Notes: generated by a model from the sequence alone, not told the origin. Shown: positions 53,213-61,902, counted from the stretch's first letter. The stretch: 64,000 bases of DNA from Lysobacter sp. Root690 (GCF_001427785.1 NZ_LMHM01000012.1:595156-659155); one strand, 5' to 3'. Translations and numbers: made by a program.

Positions 53213-54789
53213 CAGTCCATCTTCAAGGCGAAGTAATTGTCGGGGGAGATACGGAACGTGTTCTGGAACGCCAGCCAGGTCGCGCCCTCGCGTTCGATGC
53301 GCGATTCCGACGCGGTGGAAAAGCCGGTGGTCCACGCGCAGCCATCGAATTCACCCCAACCATGGCGCGGTTGTGCAGCAGCCCCCAGGATCAGCGGGAA
53401 CAGCGGCGACGAGCCATCTAGGTTGTCGCGCAGATACGCGCGATCTCCATTGGTGGACATGGCGCTTGGGTAGACCTTGGGGTAGTCGGGGTCGCCATAA
53501 TCGTTCGAGCTCGATGCGTATCGATTGCAATGCAATCGCCATACGTTGTCGGGGTAGTTGACCGCCAAGCCGAAGCGACCCGGGTCAAAGAAGTTGCGGA
53601 AGTTGGCATCGGTCGCGTCGGGCGTGCCGTTCTCGGTAGATCCACAGGCCCCGATGATCAGTGGATACTCATGGAGCGACGGCGGCTCGTAGGCGGTCGC
53701 GAAGCCCAGATATGCGCTGACATAGACCGTGCCGATCCGCGCCACGATCACGACGCGTTGACCGTTGATGGCGAGCCAATAAGCAAACGGACCATTGCGC
53801 AGCGGCAGGTGCCGCAGCCCACTGTTGTTGACCTGCGTGCGCAGGCTGAGCAATGGGTTGTAGCTGCGAAAGCCGTACCAGTTCAGGTTATAGGCCGCGC
53901 GTGCGGGATCTTCGAATAGCTCCGCACCGATGAAGATCGATTGGCGGCCGTCCAGGCCCGGGGCCTTGACGACCCACTGCCCGCGGTCCTCCAGTTCGAA
54001 GTCGGCGTTGACGTCGGTATGGAACGACAGGTCGTTGCAATCTAGTGGCGTGGCGCCGTTCGCGGCAGAGAACACCACGCGCCAGAATCGGGTCGCGGGC
54101 GGGTTGCCCGCCACTAGGAACGTCTGTCGTGCGCGGGCCGAGGGCCACCGCACACCGGACCAGGCCTGCACCGGCGACCAGGCCGCCCCGTCATCGGAGC
54201 GCTGCAATTCGAAGGCCGCCGCGCCCCGCGCGCCCGAGTCGCCAATGCCGATCGTGATCGCCCGGATGGCGGCCGGGCCGATCATCTCGATTCCCGCAAT
54301 CGCGGGGAGATCGGCCACTGCGCGTGTGCCCCACGTATCCATTGAATTGTCGAACAGCGCCGATAGGTTGGTGAAGTTGCCCGTGCGGAAGTTCGAGTTC
54401 CGCACACCCCATCGGCGCACCAGGGTCCAGGGCGGCGAGGTGTTCAACGTAAAGCGATCGCCGGCCGCGAACGCCGTCGATCCCGCGTTGATCCGAAATC
54501 GGAGCCGGTCGTGTTCGAAGGGTTGGCCGACCGTGGCGACGCCCAGGTCGCCGGCCAGGGCGCCTACCACTTGGAAGCGCTGGGCATCCAACGCGGTCAG
54601 GGTAAATGCCTCGGCGATCAAGCCTGTGCCGCCGCGGTAGCCGCCGGCCGCGCCATCGGCTCCGGTCAGCGCGCCGTTGCCAGCGCCGGCATAGAGCAAA
54701 CCCCAAGCATGCCCTTCACGGCACAAGGCGGCTTCAAGTTGGTTGAGTAAATCGAAGTGGTCGCTGGCGACGCCGGTACGAAGAGTCAT
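53212..54789 (-). CDS. phage tail protein, distal tail region
   Basis: 525 residues from ATG 54789 (MTLRTGVASDHFDLLNQLE). The first domain contains QRFQVVGALAGDLGVATVGQ and FRINAGSTAFAAGDRF; the centre has a discoidin-like passage (GDSGARGAAAFELQRSDDGA, RFWRVVFSAANG) that could bind carbohydrate; the end is beta-rich. A terminator hairpin ends six bases ahead of the start codon and no ribosome site is seen, which is unusual for this operon. Confidence 0.72.
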   Translation of the reverse strand: MTLRTGVASDHFDLLNQLEAALCREGHAWGLLYAGAGNGALTGADGAAGGYRGGTGLIAEAFTLTALDAQRFQVVGALAGDLGVATVGQPFEHDRLRFRINAGSTAFAAGDRFTLNTSPPWTLVRRWGVRNSNFRTGNFTNLSALFDNSMDTWGTRAVADLPAIAGIEMIGPAAIRAITIGIGDSGARGAAAFELQRSDDGAAWSPVQAWSGVRWPSARARQTFLVAGNPPATRFWRVVFSAANGATPLDCNDLSFHTDVNADFELEDRGQWVVKAPGLDGRQSIFIGAELFEDPARAAYNLNWYGFRSYNPLLSLRTQVNNSGLRHLPLRNGPFAYWLAINGQRVVIVARIGTVYVSAYLGFATAYEPPSLHEYPLIIGACGSTENGTPDATDANFRNFFDPGRFGLAVNYPDNVWRLHCNRYASSSNDYGDPDYPKVYPSAMSTNGDRAYLRDNLDGSSPLFPLILGAAAQPRHGWGEFDGCAWTTGFSTASESRIEREGATWLAFQNTFRISPDNYFALKMD

Positions 54790-54795
54790 GGGCAC

Positions 54796-54830
54796 AAAAA
54801 AAAGCGTGCCCGGATGAGGACCGGGCACGC
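54796..54830 (-). terminator. terminator hairpin directly before the 53212-54789 gene
   Basis: GCGTGCCCGG and CCGGGCACGC pair around a seven-base loop; on the minus strand the stem is followed by eight T. It ends six bases before the downstream ATG, so it can terminate transcripts from the tape measure gene or affect translation of the following gene. Confidence 0.85.
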
Positions 54831-54918
54831 AAGGCAGATGGGAATGGGGAGAGACCAACCCGACTCGGCCAATTGTGGCGGGTGGTGATCGCTCGGGTTG
54901 AGACCAGCAGCATCAGAC

Positions 54919-57900
54919 TCACCCCAGATCCTGGCGGACGGTGGGGGCATTGGCGCGAATTGTGGACAGGATCACTTGGCGGCCTGCCTGCGTGCTCATG
55001 ACGTTCACGATCTCGCGGGGATCGAGATACAGCACATTGGTGATCTGCGAACCACGACGTTCACCTTCCGCCGCTGGCGCAGTGCGGTCAGCGATTGGGC
55101 CGCGCGTCGCTGCGAGGGCGCTTGGCGCCGGGCTGACAAAACCGCCCGTCGCGTAACCACGCAACCCTTCCAGCGCGGACATGCCCAGGCGGTTGAATCG
55201 CTCCAGAAAGGAGCGTGCGCCAGGCTGCCGCACGACTTCGCGACGATGGACGAACTCGCCGCGATGCACGACACCGGCCGGGGCGTATTTCGGACCGATG
55301 CCGGTGAAACCGCCACTGGCGAAGAATCCGGCCGCTGATTTCGATGCGTTCGCGGCCAGCATGGTCGCCGCAGCCGTCTGCATCGCCGCGGCGGCTTTTA
55401 GCACCACGCCGCCGGCCACGCCGAGCGCCACCGAGGCGCCGGTAATCGGCGTCGCATAAGCGACACCCGCCGCCGCGGCCTGGACGGGGTCCGGCTGGGC
55501 TACATCGGGGGTCTTGCCCCCACCGGCAATCTTGCCGACCACCGACATCAGCTTCGCCGTGGCCAGCGCCGCGAGTTGCCGAGAGGCGAGTTGCGCCAGC
55601 GATCGGGCCATATCCTGCACCAGCCCGGTGAGCGCTTGACGCAGGGTCAGCGTCCCGGTCGCCAAGCCTTCCAGCGCATTGCTCAGGCCGCTTTCGAAGC
55701 CATTGGTGAGCGTAACGACCAACTCGTTCGACTGGACCTTCAGCGCCGCCACCTGGGCGGTCAGGTCTTTAACCCGCTCGATCGACTCCGGGGCGCCGGT
55801 CTTGCCGGCCAACGCATCCATTTTCGGAAGCAGTTGCTCGACTTCGGCGGCAGTGCGGGCGTGTAGATCAATCAGCTCCCGGCGCGCGCCGATCTCAGTC
55901 AGCAGGCCCGACTGTTGCCGAGTTTGAATCGACTGCTCTTGCCGAGACTGCTCTCCGAATACGCGATCGACCTGTGCCTGCAAATCCTCCAGCTCGATCT
56001 TCGCCACGTCGGTGTCAATCCGAAGCTGGATCTTGAGCGCGTCGGCGGTATTACCCTTCGCCTGCAGATCAGCGAGCGCTTTCTTGTACTCAAGATCCAA
56101 CTCTTTCCTGCGAGCCGCCGCATCATCGCCGCGATTTCGCATGAGGGCGATGTCGACTTCTTGAACTGTGCGATCCAGCGTCTCGTCATCTTTGGCCTCT
56201 TTCTCGTCGGCCTTGGCCTGCGCTGCTTGTTCGGCCTTGAGCTTGCGCGCCCCGGCCTTGCGCTGGCGCTCGGCATCGCGTTCGGCCTTCGTCTGCGCGC
56301 GACCCGCGTCGGTCGCTGCTTTGGCAGCGTCGCGCTCGCGGACCTGCGCATCGATGGCGTCACGCGTCGCCTTGGTCAGCTGCGTGGTGTCTTTGACGCC
56401 CGCCGCCTTGACCGCTTGATACTCCAGCGCGGCGCGCAGGCCTTTCTCGCGCTCAATCCGCTCGACCTTGAGCGTTTCGTTCTGCGCATTGAGCGCCTTG
56501 GTGAAGTCGGTCGCGTCCTTGCTGACCTGAACGACAGTCCGCCTACCGGTGGCCTGCGCCTGGCGTAGGTCCGCTAAAGAGCCTTTGACTTGGCTGAGCG
56601 CCTTATCGGTAACGGCCAACTGCGTCTGGACACGCTTGATCTCGGTATCGACATCCTCGCCAAACAAGAACCGCGCTCCGCTTTGACCTGGGCCGTCATG
56701 GATACCGCCATAGAACGGACCCAAGGGCTGCTTAAGCACCTGCAGGCTTTCGAGTTCCTTGCGAAGTTGCTCGCGCTGATCGATCAGCCGCTTACCCAGG
56801 TCCACCCCGGTATCGAGATCCTGCTGGTCACGAAAGCGCTGGGCGGCTTTGATCGTGCTCTCGAACTCGGCCTTGGCCGCGCTGGCGTTCGCGCTCGCAG
56901 CCGCGAAGGCTCCCGCCAGCAAGGTCACGCCAGTAATGGCGAGCCCCAGAGGCCCGCCCATCAGCGTCAGCACCGAGGACAGGCCACGGATGGCGATAGC
57001 CTTCGCGCCCGCCGCGGCCATAGCTGCCTGAGTCGCAGCGGTGGTTCGAGCTTGTGCGGCCGCCAAGCTCGCTTCAGCCGATGCAACGCGGGCGGCGCCG
57101 CCACCGGACATCGTCAGCGCGCGGGCGCGAGACAGCTCAGCTTGCGCGGCAGTCTCGGCGGCCCGAGCTTGCGCCAGCTCCTCCTGCGCCAAGAGCCGAG
57201 TCTTCTGGATGCCCGCGACTTTCGCGGCGGCGGCCGTGGTCAGCGTCGCAATCAATCGGCCTAGACCGGCAACAACGACGACGCCGACCACATTCGCCAG
57301 TCCATCAAAGTTCTGCGACAGCCCCTGGATCGAACCCGCGATCGCCACGGAGACACCGCTGGCTCGATCCTGCTGGCCGACGAATCGCGTAAATGCATTG
57401 TCGAGCTGGGTCAAACTGCGCTCGATCGTCAGCGGCAGTTGCGAGAACTCCGCGGCGATCTTCTTGGCTTGTTCGCCGGAGAAGGCAACGCGCAGTTGCT
57501 CGCTGGTCAGCTTGCCGGCCTCGGCCAGCTTGCGCAGCTCACCGACCGGCACGCGCAGGCTCGCCGCCAGCGCCTGCATCAACCGCGGCGCGGCGTCGTT
57601 GACCGAGTTGAACTCGTCGCCACGCAACGTGCCAGAAGCAAACGCCTGACTCAGTTGCAGGATCGTCGACGCCGCTTCCGCGCCGGTAGCGCCAGACACG
57701 GCGAGCGCCTTGTTGATCGTCTCGGTCAGGCCGAGCACTTCGCGCTGCGATCCGCCTTGGTCCTTCAGCGCACTGCTGAGGCGACCGAACAACGTCGCGG
57801 TGGCATCCAGCGATGTCGAGGTACGCTGCGAGATCGCGAAGACCGCATCCTCGGCGAGATTGAAGCTAGCCTGCGAGGTAGTGGCGAGCTTGATCTTCGC

Positions 57901-58188
57901 CGACAGATTCGCGTAGCCGTCCGCCGCACGCACCAACCCGCCGATGGCGGTACCGGCGCTTTGTAGGCCAATGAAGGCCAGCATTTGCGCCTTGGCGTGG
58001 CCGAGCTGACGCCCGATGGCCTCAACGCTGCTGCGCGAGCTGTCAAAGGACTTACCCGCGCGCCGGCCCGCGTTCTCGGCCTCGTTACCGAAGACTCGGG
58101 CGCGCACCCCCGCCTGTTCCAGAGCCTGATTGAGTTGTGTGGCATTGGCCTTGATCAGCAACGTGATCGTGGTGTCGCGGTTGGCCAT
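54919..58188 (-). CDS. phage tail tape measure protein
   Basis: 1089 residues. The N-terminal tape-measure domain is clear (DTTITLLIKANATQLNQALE, FRGDEF-like LRGDEFNSVNDAAPRLMQAL, LAEAGKLTSEQLRVAFSGEQ). Hydrophobic segments include LANVVGVVVVAGLGRLIATL and VLTLMGGPLGLAITGVTLLA; long coiled coils follow (DAAKAATDAGRAQTKAERDA, ARRKELDLEYKKALADLQAK). The C-terminus has a lambda H-like end (SALEGLRGYATGGFV). It sets tail length and guides DNA entry. It is preceded by the inserted Hsp20 unit and followed by a terminator. Confidence 0.92.
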   Translation of the reverse strand: MANRDTTITLLIKANATQLNQALEQAGVRARVFGNEAENAGRRAGKSFDSSRSSVEAIGRQLGHAKAQMLAFIGLQSAGTAIGGLVRAADGYANLSAKIKLATTSQASFNLAEDAVFAISQRTSTSLDATATLFGRLSSALKDQGGSQREVLGLTETINKALAVSGATGAEAASTILQLSQAFASGTLRGDEFNSVNDAAPRLMQALAASLRVPVGELRKLAEAGKLTSEQLRVAFSGEQAKKIAAEFSQLPLTIERSLTQLDNAFTRFVGQQDRASGVSVAIAGSIQGLSQNFDGLANVVGVVVVAGLGRLIATLTTAAAAKVAGIQKTRLLAQEELAQARAAETAAQAELSRARALTMSGGGAARVASAEASLAAAQARTTAATQAAMAAAGAKAIAIRGLSSVLTLMGGPLGLAITGVTLLAGAFAAASANASAAKAEFESTIKAAQRFRDQQDLDTGVDLGKRLIDQREQLRKELESLQVLKQPLGPFYGGIHDGPGQSGARFLFGEDVDTEIKRVQTQLAVTDKALSQVKGSLADLRQAQATGRRTVVQVSKDATDFTKALNAQNETLKVERIEREKGLRAALEYQAVKAAGVKDTTQLTKATRDAIDAQVRERDAAKAATDAGRAQTKAERDAERQRKAGARKLKAEQAAQAKADEKEAKDDETLDRTVQEVDIALMRNRGDDAAARRKELDLEYKKALADLQAKGNTADALKIQLRIDTDVAKIELEDLQAQVDRVFGEQSRQEQSIQTRQQSGLLTEIGARRELIDLHARTAAEVEQLLPKMDALAGKTGAPESIERVKDLTAQVAALKVQSNELVVTLTNGFESGLSNALEGLATGTLTLRQALTGLVQDMARSLAQLASRQLAALATAKLMSVVGKIAGGGKTPDVAQPDPVQAAAAGVAYATPITGASVALGVAGGVVLKAAAAMQTAAATMLAANASKSAAGFFASGGFTGIGPKYAPAGVVHRGEFVHRREVVRQPGARSFLERFNRLGMSALEGLRGYATGGFVSPAPSALAATRGPIADRTAPAAEGERRGSQITNVLYLDPREIVNVMSTQAGRQVILSTIRANAPTVRQDLG

Positions 58189-58297
58189 GCTGTCGTTCGG
58201 GCTCCGGTCGTGAACGCGCCCGACCGCTCACGCCGTCGGCGGTGGGGCGGGCAAGCTAAATAAAAAATGAACGACGCCTAATGGCGAAAAAATAGGT

Positions 58298-58325
58298 CTT
58301 GAAAGCCCCTCGTCGAGCCCTAGTT
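58298..58325 (+). promoter_or_regulatory. sigma32-like heat-shock promoter of the Hsp20 gene
   Basis: A -35 match CTTGAAA (58298-58304) is followed after 13 bases by CCCTAGTT (58318-58325), similar to the sigma32 -10 consensus CCCCATNT. It lies about 50 bases before the Hsp20 start, within the prophage. Confidence 0.6.
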
Positions 58326-58375
58326 GGAGTCACGGGCGGACAGACCGCCCTCTTTGACCAATGGAGACCCTTGCC

Positions 58376-58852
58376 ATGAACGCTATGGTTCGTAATCCCC
58401 AATGGCCGACGCTGAACACGTCGAAGCAAGATCCGGTCCGCCACTTCATGGACCAATTCCTCAACGACGTGTTCTTGCGTAGCACCACGACAGACGAGTC
58501 GTCTGTCGTCACGAGTCAGTGGGTTCCGCTCGTTGACATCCAGGAAGAGAACGACAAGTTCGTGATCTTTGCCGACCTTCCCGGCGTCGATCCCAAGCAA
58601 ATCGATGTCCAAATGGAGAAGGGCATCCTGACGATTCGCGGCGAGCGCCGTCTTGATAGTCGCCAGTCCCAGACCTTCGCGCGTACCGAGCGGCAGCACG
58701 GTACCTTCCACCGCCGCTTTGCTCTTCCCGACAGCGCGGACCCCGACGGGATTTCGGCATCGGGCAGCAACGGTGTGCTGGAGATCGTCATTCCCAAGCG
58801 TCCGGAAACGACGCCACGGCGCATTCCGGTGGGCCTGGTCCACAATTCGTAA
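58376..58852 (+). CDS. small heat-shock protein, Hsp20/alpha-crystallin family
   Basis: 158 residues from ATG 58376, with GGAGA ten bases upstream. The alpha-crystallin domain is well preserved (WVPLVDIQEENDKFVIFADL, PGVDPKQIDVQMEKGILTIR, GERRLDSRQ, HGTFHRRFALPD) and the C-terminal I-x-I/V motif is in IVIPKRPE. It acts as an ATP-independent holdase. It runs opposite to all surrounding phage genes, has its own promoter and terminator, and separates the endolysin from the tape measure gene: a moron. Confidence 0.93.
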   Translation: MNAMVRNPQWPTLNTSKQDPVRHFMDQFLNDVFLRSTTTDESSVVTSQWVPLVDIQEENDKFVIFADLPGVDPKQIDVQMEKGILTIRGERRLDSRQSQTFARTERQHGTFHRRFALPDSADPDGISASGSNGVLEIVIPKRPETTPRRIPVGLVHNS

Positions 58853-58857
58853 ATTAT

Positions 58858-58887
58858 GTGCGGCCCGCGTTTGCGGGCCGCACTTTT
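58858..58887 (+). terminator. terminator after the Hsp20 gene
   Basis: GTGCGGCCCGC pairs perfectly with GCGGGCCGCAC around a GTTT loop, followed by four T. It starts five bases after the Hsp20 stop. Confidence 0.88.
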
Positions 58888-58902
58888 AACAGCGGGCTGA
58901 CT

Positions 58903-59181
58903 ATGGACCGCATTACTGAAGAGGTTATTTCGTCACTGCAAGCGCAGGTGGCTGTTCAGCACTTGGTGCTGCTTACTATGATCAAGACACATCCAGAGCC
59001 AGCCGTCTTACTGCAAGAGTGGCGACGTGTCTTGGCCGACTCGATCGACTGTAAATCCGCCCTGCCGAGTACCAGCCGCCACAGTGATCTGGTGCGAGAG
59101 CGGTGCGAGAATTTCGCAGAAGAATGGACTGCGCAATTGGTTGACGCTGCCGTGGATAGCTCTACCAACAAACCCATCTAA
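58903..59181 (+). CDS. small hypothetical protein in the prophage moron
   Basis: 92 residues from ATG 58903 (MDRITEEVISSLQAQ). The sequence is helical and soluble (QHLVLLTMIKTHPEPAVLLQ, EWRRVLADSIDCK, ENFAEEWTAQLVDAAVD). It follows the Hsp20 terminator by 15 bases in the same direction, so it could be read only by transcripts passing the terminator or from an unseen promoter. Family not recognised. Confidence 0.6.
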   Translation: MDRITEEVISSLQAQVAVQHLVLLTMIKTHPEPAVLLQEWRRVLADSIDCKSALPSTSRHSDLVRERCENFAEEWTAQLVDAAVDSSTNKPI

Positions 59182-59256
59182 TCCGACGAACGAGCGCCTG
59201 CGCCCTATCCGCCGCCAAGGTCTGCGTTTCTGGTGACCTCGCAGACGTCGGCGCGA

Positions 59257-59733
59257 TCAGGAGATCTGGCCGCCGGCTTTCTGGTAGACCGCCAGCAAGG
59301 TCTCCAGAGGCAGCTCGCGCTGCCCGTAGCCCGCCTCGGGCAATGAGGCCCACGTCTTGCGGGATTTGCGAATTGCCGAGCTGATCCAGCCTTTCTGGAT
59401 GTCAGGCAGCGCGCCATTCTCTCGTAGCAGTTCGATCGCGGCCTGGTCTTGGGACGCTGGTCCGAAGTCCGGCAGCTTGAGCCGATTGCGTAGACTGTTC
59501 CACGTCCGCCATAGGAACTGATAGCGGCCCGCGGCGGTGGAATGGATGCGGTACTTCGGCAGCCATACCAGTTTGCGCGGATGGTCCCGATAACCGGTAA
59601 ACGTGCCACCACCCACCAATACGTCGTAGCCGCTTTGTTTGCTGAATCGTTCGACGCCTTCGGCGTGGGCGATCATATCGAGGAAGGCCGATACGTTCTG
59701 ATCGCCGATTTCTTCAGCTGAGAGGCGCGCCAT
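59257..59733 (-). CDS. phage endolysin, lambda R-type transglycosylase
   Basis: 158 residues from ATG 59733; the longer frame belongs to the overlapping holin gene region. The sequence follows lambda R closely: AFLDMIAHAEGVERF with catalytic Glu25, SGYDVLVGGGTFTGYRDHPR, STAAGRYQFLWRTWNSLR, LPDFGPASQDQAAIELL, ASLPEAGYGQRELPLE. It cleaves the glycan strands of peptidoglycan at the end of the lytic cycle, forming anhydro ends. The lysis genes lie within the tail module, not after it. Confidence 0.9.
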   Translation of the reverse strand: MARLSAEEIGDQNVSAFLDMIAHAEGVERFSKQSGYDVLVGGGTFTGYRDHPRKLVWLPKYRIHSTAAGRYQFLWRTWNSLRNRLKLPDFGPASQDQAAIELLRENGALPDIQKGWISSAIRKSRKTWASLPEAGYGQRELPLETLLAVYQKAGGQIS

Positions 59734-59935
59734 CGGGACCCTTTTGTTGGATGAGCCGGCCGAGCAGACCGGCGATAAGAAGAAAGCCGGTGACGCTGGC
59801 GGTGATCCGCAGGGGAATGCGCTCGCACAGGTCATCGGGCAGCGACAGCCACGTCGCTTGAATGGCAAGCGCCGCGCTCATGGCGCGCACGCTCGCGAAG
59901 CGCCAGGCACAGCGCCAGTTGTCGATCAGTTTCAT
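59714..59935 (-). CDS. putative holin (small phage membrane protein)
   Basis: 73 residues with MKLIDNWRCAWRFASVRAMS, an amphipathic segment (AALAIQATWLSLP) and a clear membrane helix (ITASVTGFLLIAGLLGRLI), then a charged tail. Position immediately before the endolysin gene with a 20-base overlap is typical for holins. It also overlaps the upstream tail gene by four bases. Confidence 0.75.
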   Translation of the reverse strand: MKLIDNWRCAWRFASVRAMSAALAIQATWLSLPDDLCERIPLRITASVTGFLLIAGLLGRLIQQKGPDGAPLS

Positions 59936-60162
59936 GGGGAGTTCCGAAGCTGTTGAATGAATGCGGTGACATCACGGCCCCCGGCGAAGCCGGCGTTGAC
60001 GTCTTCGACGCGATCAGCGCGCAAACTGCGCTCGCGTCGAACGGCCGCGCGGTAGAAGAGAGATAGCTGCCGCGCTGTTGCGCGCTTAATCCACGGCCAG
60101 CCGTGGCCGTGCGCGATCAGGGTGGCGAGGACTCCGGTCCATTCGTCTGCCGGTTCTGACAC
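59932..60162 (-). CDS. phage tail assembly chaperone, T part (reached by frameshift)
   Basis: 76 residues when read from GTG 60162 (SEPADEWTGVLATLIAHGHG). It overlaps the preceding chaperone gene by 46 bases in the -1 frame, and the -1 frame is open from the slippery heptamer at 60195-60201. As in lambda G/GT, it is likely made mainly as the C-terminal part of a fusion of about 206 residues (119 plus 87), which recruits the tape measure protein during tail assembly. Confidence 0.78.
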   Translation of the reverse strand: MSEPADEWTGVLATLIAHGHGWPWIKRATARQLSLFYRAAVRRERSLRADRVEDVNAGFAGGRDVTAFIQQLRNSP

Positions 60163-60551
60163 TGAAGTTCCAGCGCGCTGAGGACGCGCTGCAGAAAAAA
60201 ATCAGCGTTTACCGCCCAGAACGTCATGAGCAGCAAATCGCCATGTGCGGCATTCAACGAATGGACCCACTCCAGGGATTGATCGCTGGCCTGCGCCAGT
60301 AACGCCAACGTCGCATCGGGGTGCAGCGCACAGACCCGATGCAACTTGCCAAGATCGACGTTGCCATCGTCGGTCAGCGTGACCAGGCCACCAACGAGTG
60401 CGGCCACCGGTTCGTGCAGCCGCAGGCTTTCAAAGAAGCCCAGTTCGCGTACGGTTACGGTGCGCTCGCCCAGCGGCAGAGCGCGACTGGACTGCAACAC
60501 GGCCAACTCATCGACCAGTGGCGACGCAGGAGGTTTGATCTTGCGCGCCAT
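60117..60551 (-). CDS. phage tail assembly chaperone, G part
   Basis: 144 residues (MARKIKPPASPLVDELAVLQ, GERTVTVRELGFFESLRLHE, HPDATLALLAQASDQSLEWV). Length, position between the tail tube gene and the tape measure gene, and the T-TTT-TTT heptamer near its end (codons 117-119) fit a lambda G-type tail chaperone. It begins one base before the tail tube stop ends. Confidence 0.8.
   Translation of the reverse strand: MARKIKPPASPLVDELAVLQSSRALPLGERTVTVRELGFFESLRLHEPVAALVGGLVTLTDDGNVDLGKLHRVCALHPDATLALLAQASDQSLEWVHSLNAAHGDLLLMTFWAVNADFFLQRVLSALELQCQNRQTNGPESSPP
60195..60201 (-). promoter_or_regulatory. -1 ribosomal frameshift heptamer T-TTT-TTT
   Basis: Within GAT TTT TTT CTG of the G-type gene, the zero frame divides the seven T as T-TTT-TTT, the X-XXY-YYZ form. 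Slippage by -1 continues as SAARPQRAGTSVSEPADEW without a stop, joining the second chaperone frame. Confidence 0.75.
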
Positions 60552-61309
60552 CAGCCGCCCACCATCTCAATCCGGCCGAAGCCGCCCAGCGCCGCATCCA
60601 AGGCGCGGGTCTCATCGAACAGGGCGGCGCCCGACAGCTGCAAGCTGCCCCACTCCTCCGAGATCAGGTCCAACTGCTCAATCGGGTTAAACGCGACGCG
60701 ATAGAGGGAGATGTTGACCCGGCGGCCGTTGACCGTGTTGATGCCGTCGAGGAACAGCATCCGCTCCGGCGGCGGCGTGTTGAACAAGGCGATGTTGATC
60801 GTCGCGCCGTGCTGGTAGGTCGCCTTGAACGGTTGAGTCGAACCCTCGACCTTGCGCAGCCCGATCACTCCGGCCGACGCCGACTCGGTCCACCAATTAG
60901 CGGCCGGAACCGTCACGGGTGGATTCGCGCTGTCGACCAGCGCCAGTTCGCTGACCCAACCCCGATCCAATCGGACCAAGTCACCGGCCTTCAGACCCGG
61001 TGGCAGAAGTTCATTGCTGACCGCGCCGGCCGGCACCGCGGCCGGGATCGAGTACAGACCCTCGGCGATGTTCTCCGGGGTGGCCTCATCGAGCGTCAGA
61101 TTAATGTTGGCGGTCTTGCTCTGGACCAGACGGCCATAGAGCATGCGGTTGCCGCTGAACGACTCGGTCTTGTCCGAGTTCTGGACCTCCAGTTGCAGCT
61201 GGAGTTGGGGCGCATTGCCGACCCATCGCAGCGGACCGGGCTTGCCATTGGGTTGGCGCTGGGCGAGATACACCTTGCCCTGAAAGGAAAACAGGTCCTG
61301 CGCGGCCAT
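60551..61309 (-). CDS. phage major tail (tube) protein
   Basis: 252 residues. MAAQDLFSFQGKVYLAQRQP, PLRWVGNAPQLQLQLEVQNS and KTESFSGNRMLYGRLVQSKT form a beta-rich fold typical of siphovirus tail tube proteins; a central part (ATYQHGATINIALFNTPPPE) resembles an inserted domain. Position just before the G/GT chaperones matches lambda V. It polymerises into the tail tube. Its stop codon overlaps the G gene start by one base. Confidence 0.85.
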   Translation of the reverse strand: MAAQDLFSFQGKVYLAQRQPNGKPGPLRWVGNAPQLQLQLEVQNSDKTESFSGNRMLYGRLVQSKTANINLTLDEATPENIAEGLYSIPAAVPAGAVSNELLPPGLKAGDLVRLDRGWVSELALVDSANPPVTVPAANWWTESASAGVIGLRKVEGSTQPFKATYQHGATINIALFNTPPPERMLFLDGINTVNGRRVNISLYRVAFNPIEQLDLISEEWGSLQLSGAALFDETRALDAALGGFGRIEMVGG

Positions 61310-61359
61310 CGGTCGCGTTGCTCCTATATAAATGGTGTGGCTGCACTCGGGCAGCGAAA

Positions 61360-61902
61360 TCAGCGGCGCAGCGAGCGCAGCAGCAGCCGGTCGATCTCGG
61401 CGGTGATCACGTCCAGGCCCGCTTGGGCCATGCGCTCGGGCCGGTTGTCTTTGCGCAACATCTGCGCCAGCGACGGGCCATATAGGCGACGGATCGGAGT
61501 GCGTGGAACGCGCTTGTCTCCGGAGATCGGGGTGCGCTCAAAGGCGATCGGCGTACCGCGGTAGCGGTTCTCGAAGCCTTTGCGTCGAAAGCCGCGCTTA
61601 CCGCGCAGCGCGGTGTAGCTCAGGCCATCGGCCGTCTTGCGGGTACCGAAATTGCGCAGGCCGACGCCGCGCGCGACACCGACCAACTCGACGCCCTCGC
61701 GGGTGGTCCGCACGCTAATGCCGCCCCGGACGCGCTGGGCCGACAAGGCGTACTCGGTTTGAATGTCGCGCCGGGCGATGACCGGCCAGCGGCGGCGCAA
61801 CGTGCCAAGCGCACGCCGCTGGGCGACTGCAACCTTCGCCGGGATCTCGCTCACACGCTTGGCCGCATCCAGCACGGCATTGGCGTCAATAAAGATGTCC
61901 AT
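61360..61902 (-). CDS. phage minor tail protein (lambda Z-like)
   Basis: 180 residues. Start MDIFIDANAVLDAAKRVSEI, basic middle (QRRALGTLRRRWPVIARRDI) and GTPIAFERTPISGDKRVPRT, then helical end (AQMLRKDNRPERMAQAGLDV). This order fits the Z/tail completion family in the gpZ-gpU-gpV block. It starts one base before the stop of the upstream gene ends. Confidence 0.78.
   Translation of the reverse strand: MDIFIDANAVLDAAKRVSEIPAKVAVAQRRALGTLRRRWPVIARRDIQTEYALSAQRVRGGISVRTTREGVELVGVARGVGLRNFGTRKTADGLSYTALRGKRGFRRKGFENRYRGTPIAFERTPISGDKRVPRTPIRRLYGPSLAQMLRKDNRPERMAQAGLDVITAEIDRLLLRSLRR

Noticed and set aside
58256..58843. 195-residue open frame opposite the Hsp20 gene
   Set aside because: Antisense to a certain Hsp20 gene that has its own promoter and terminator.
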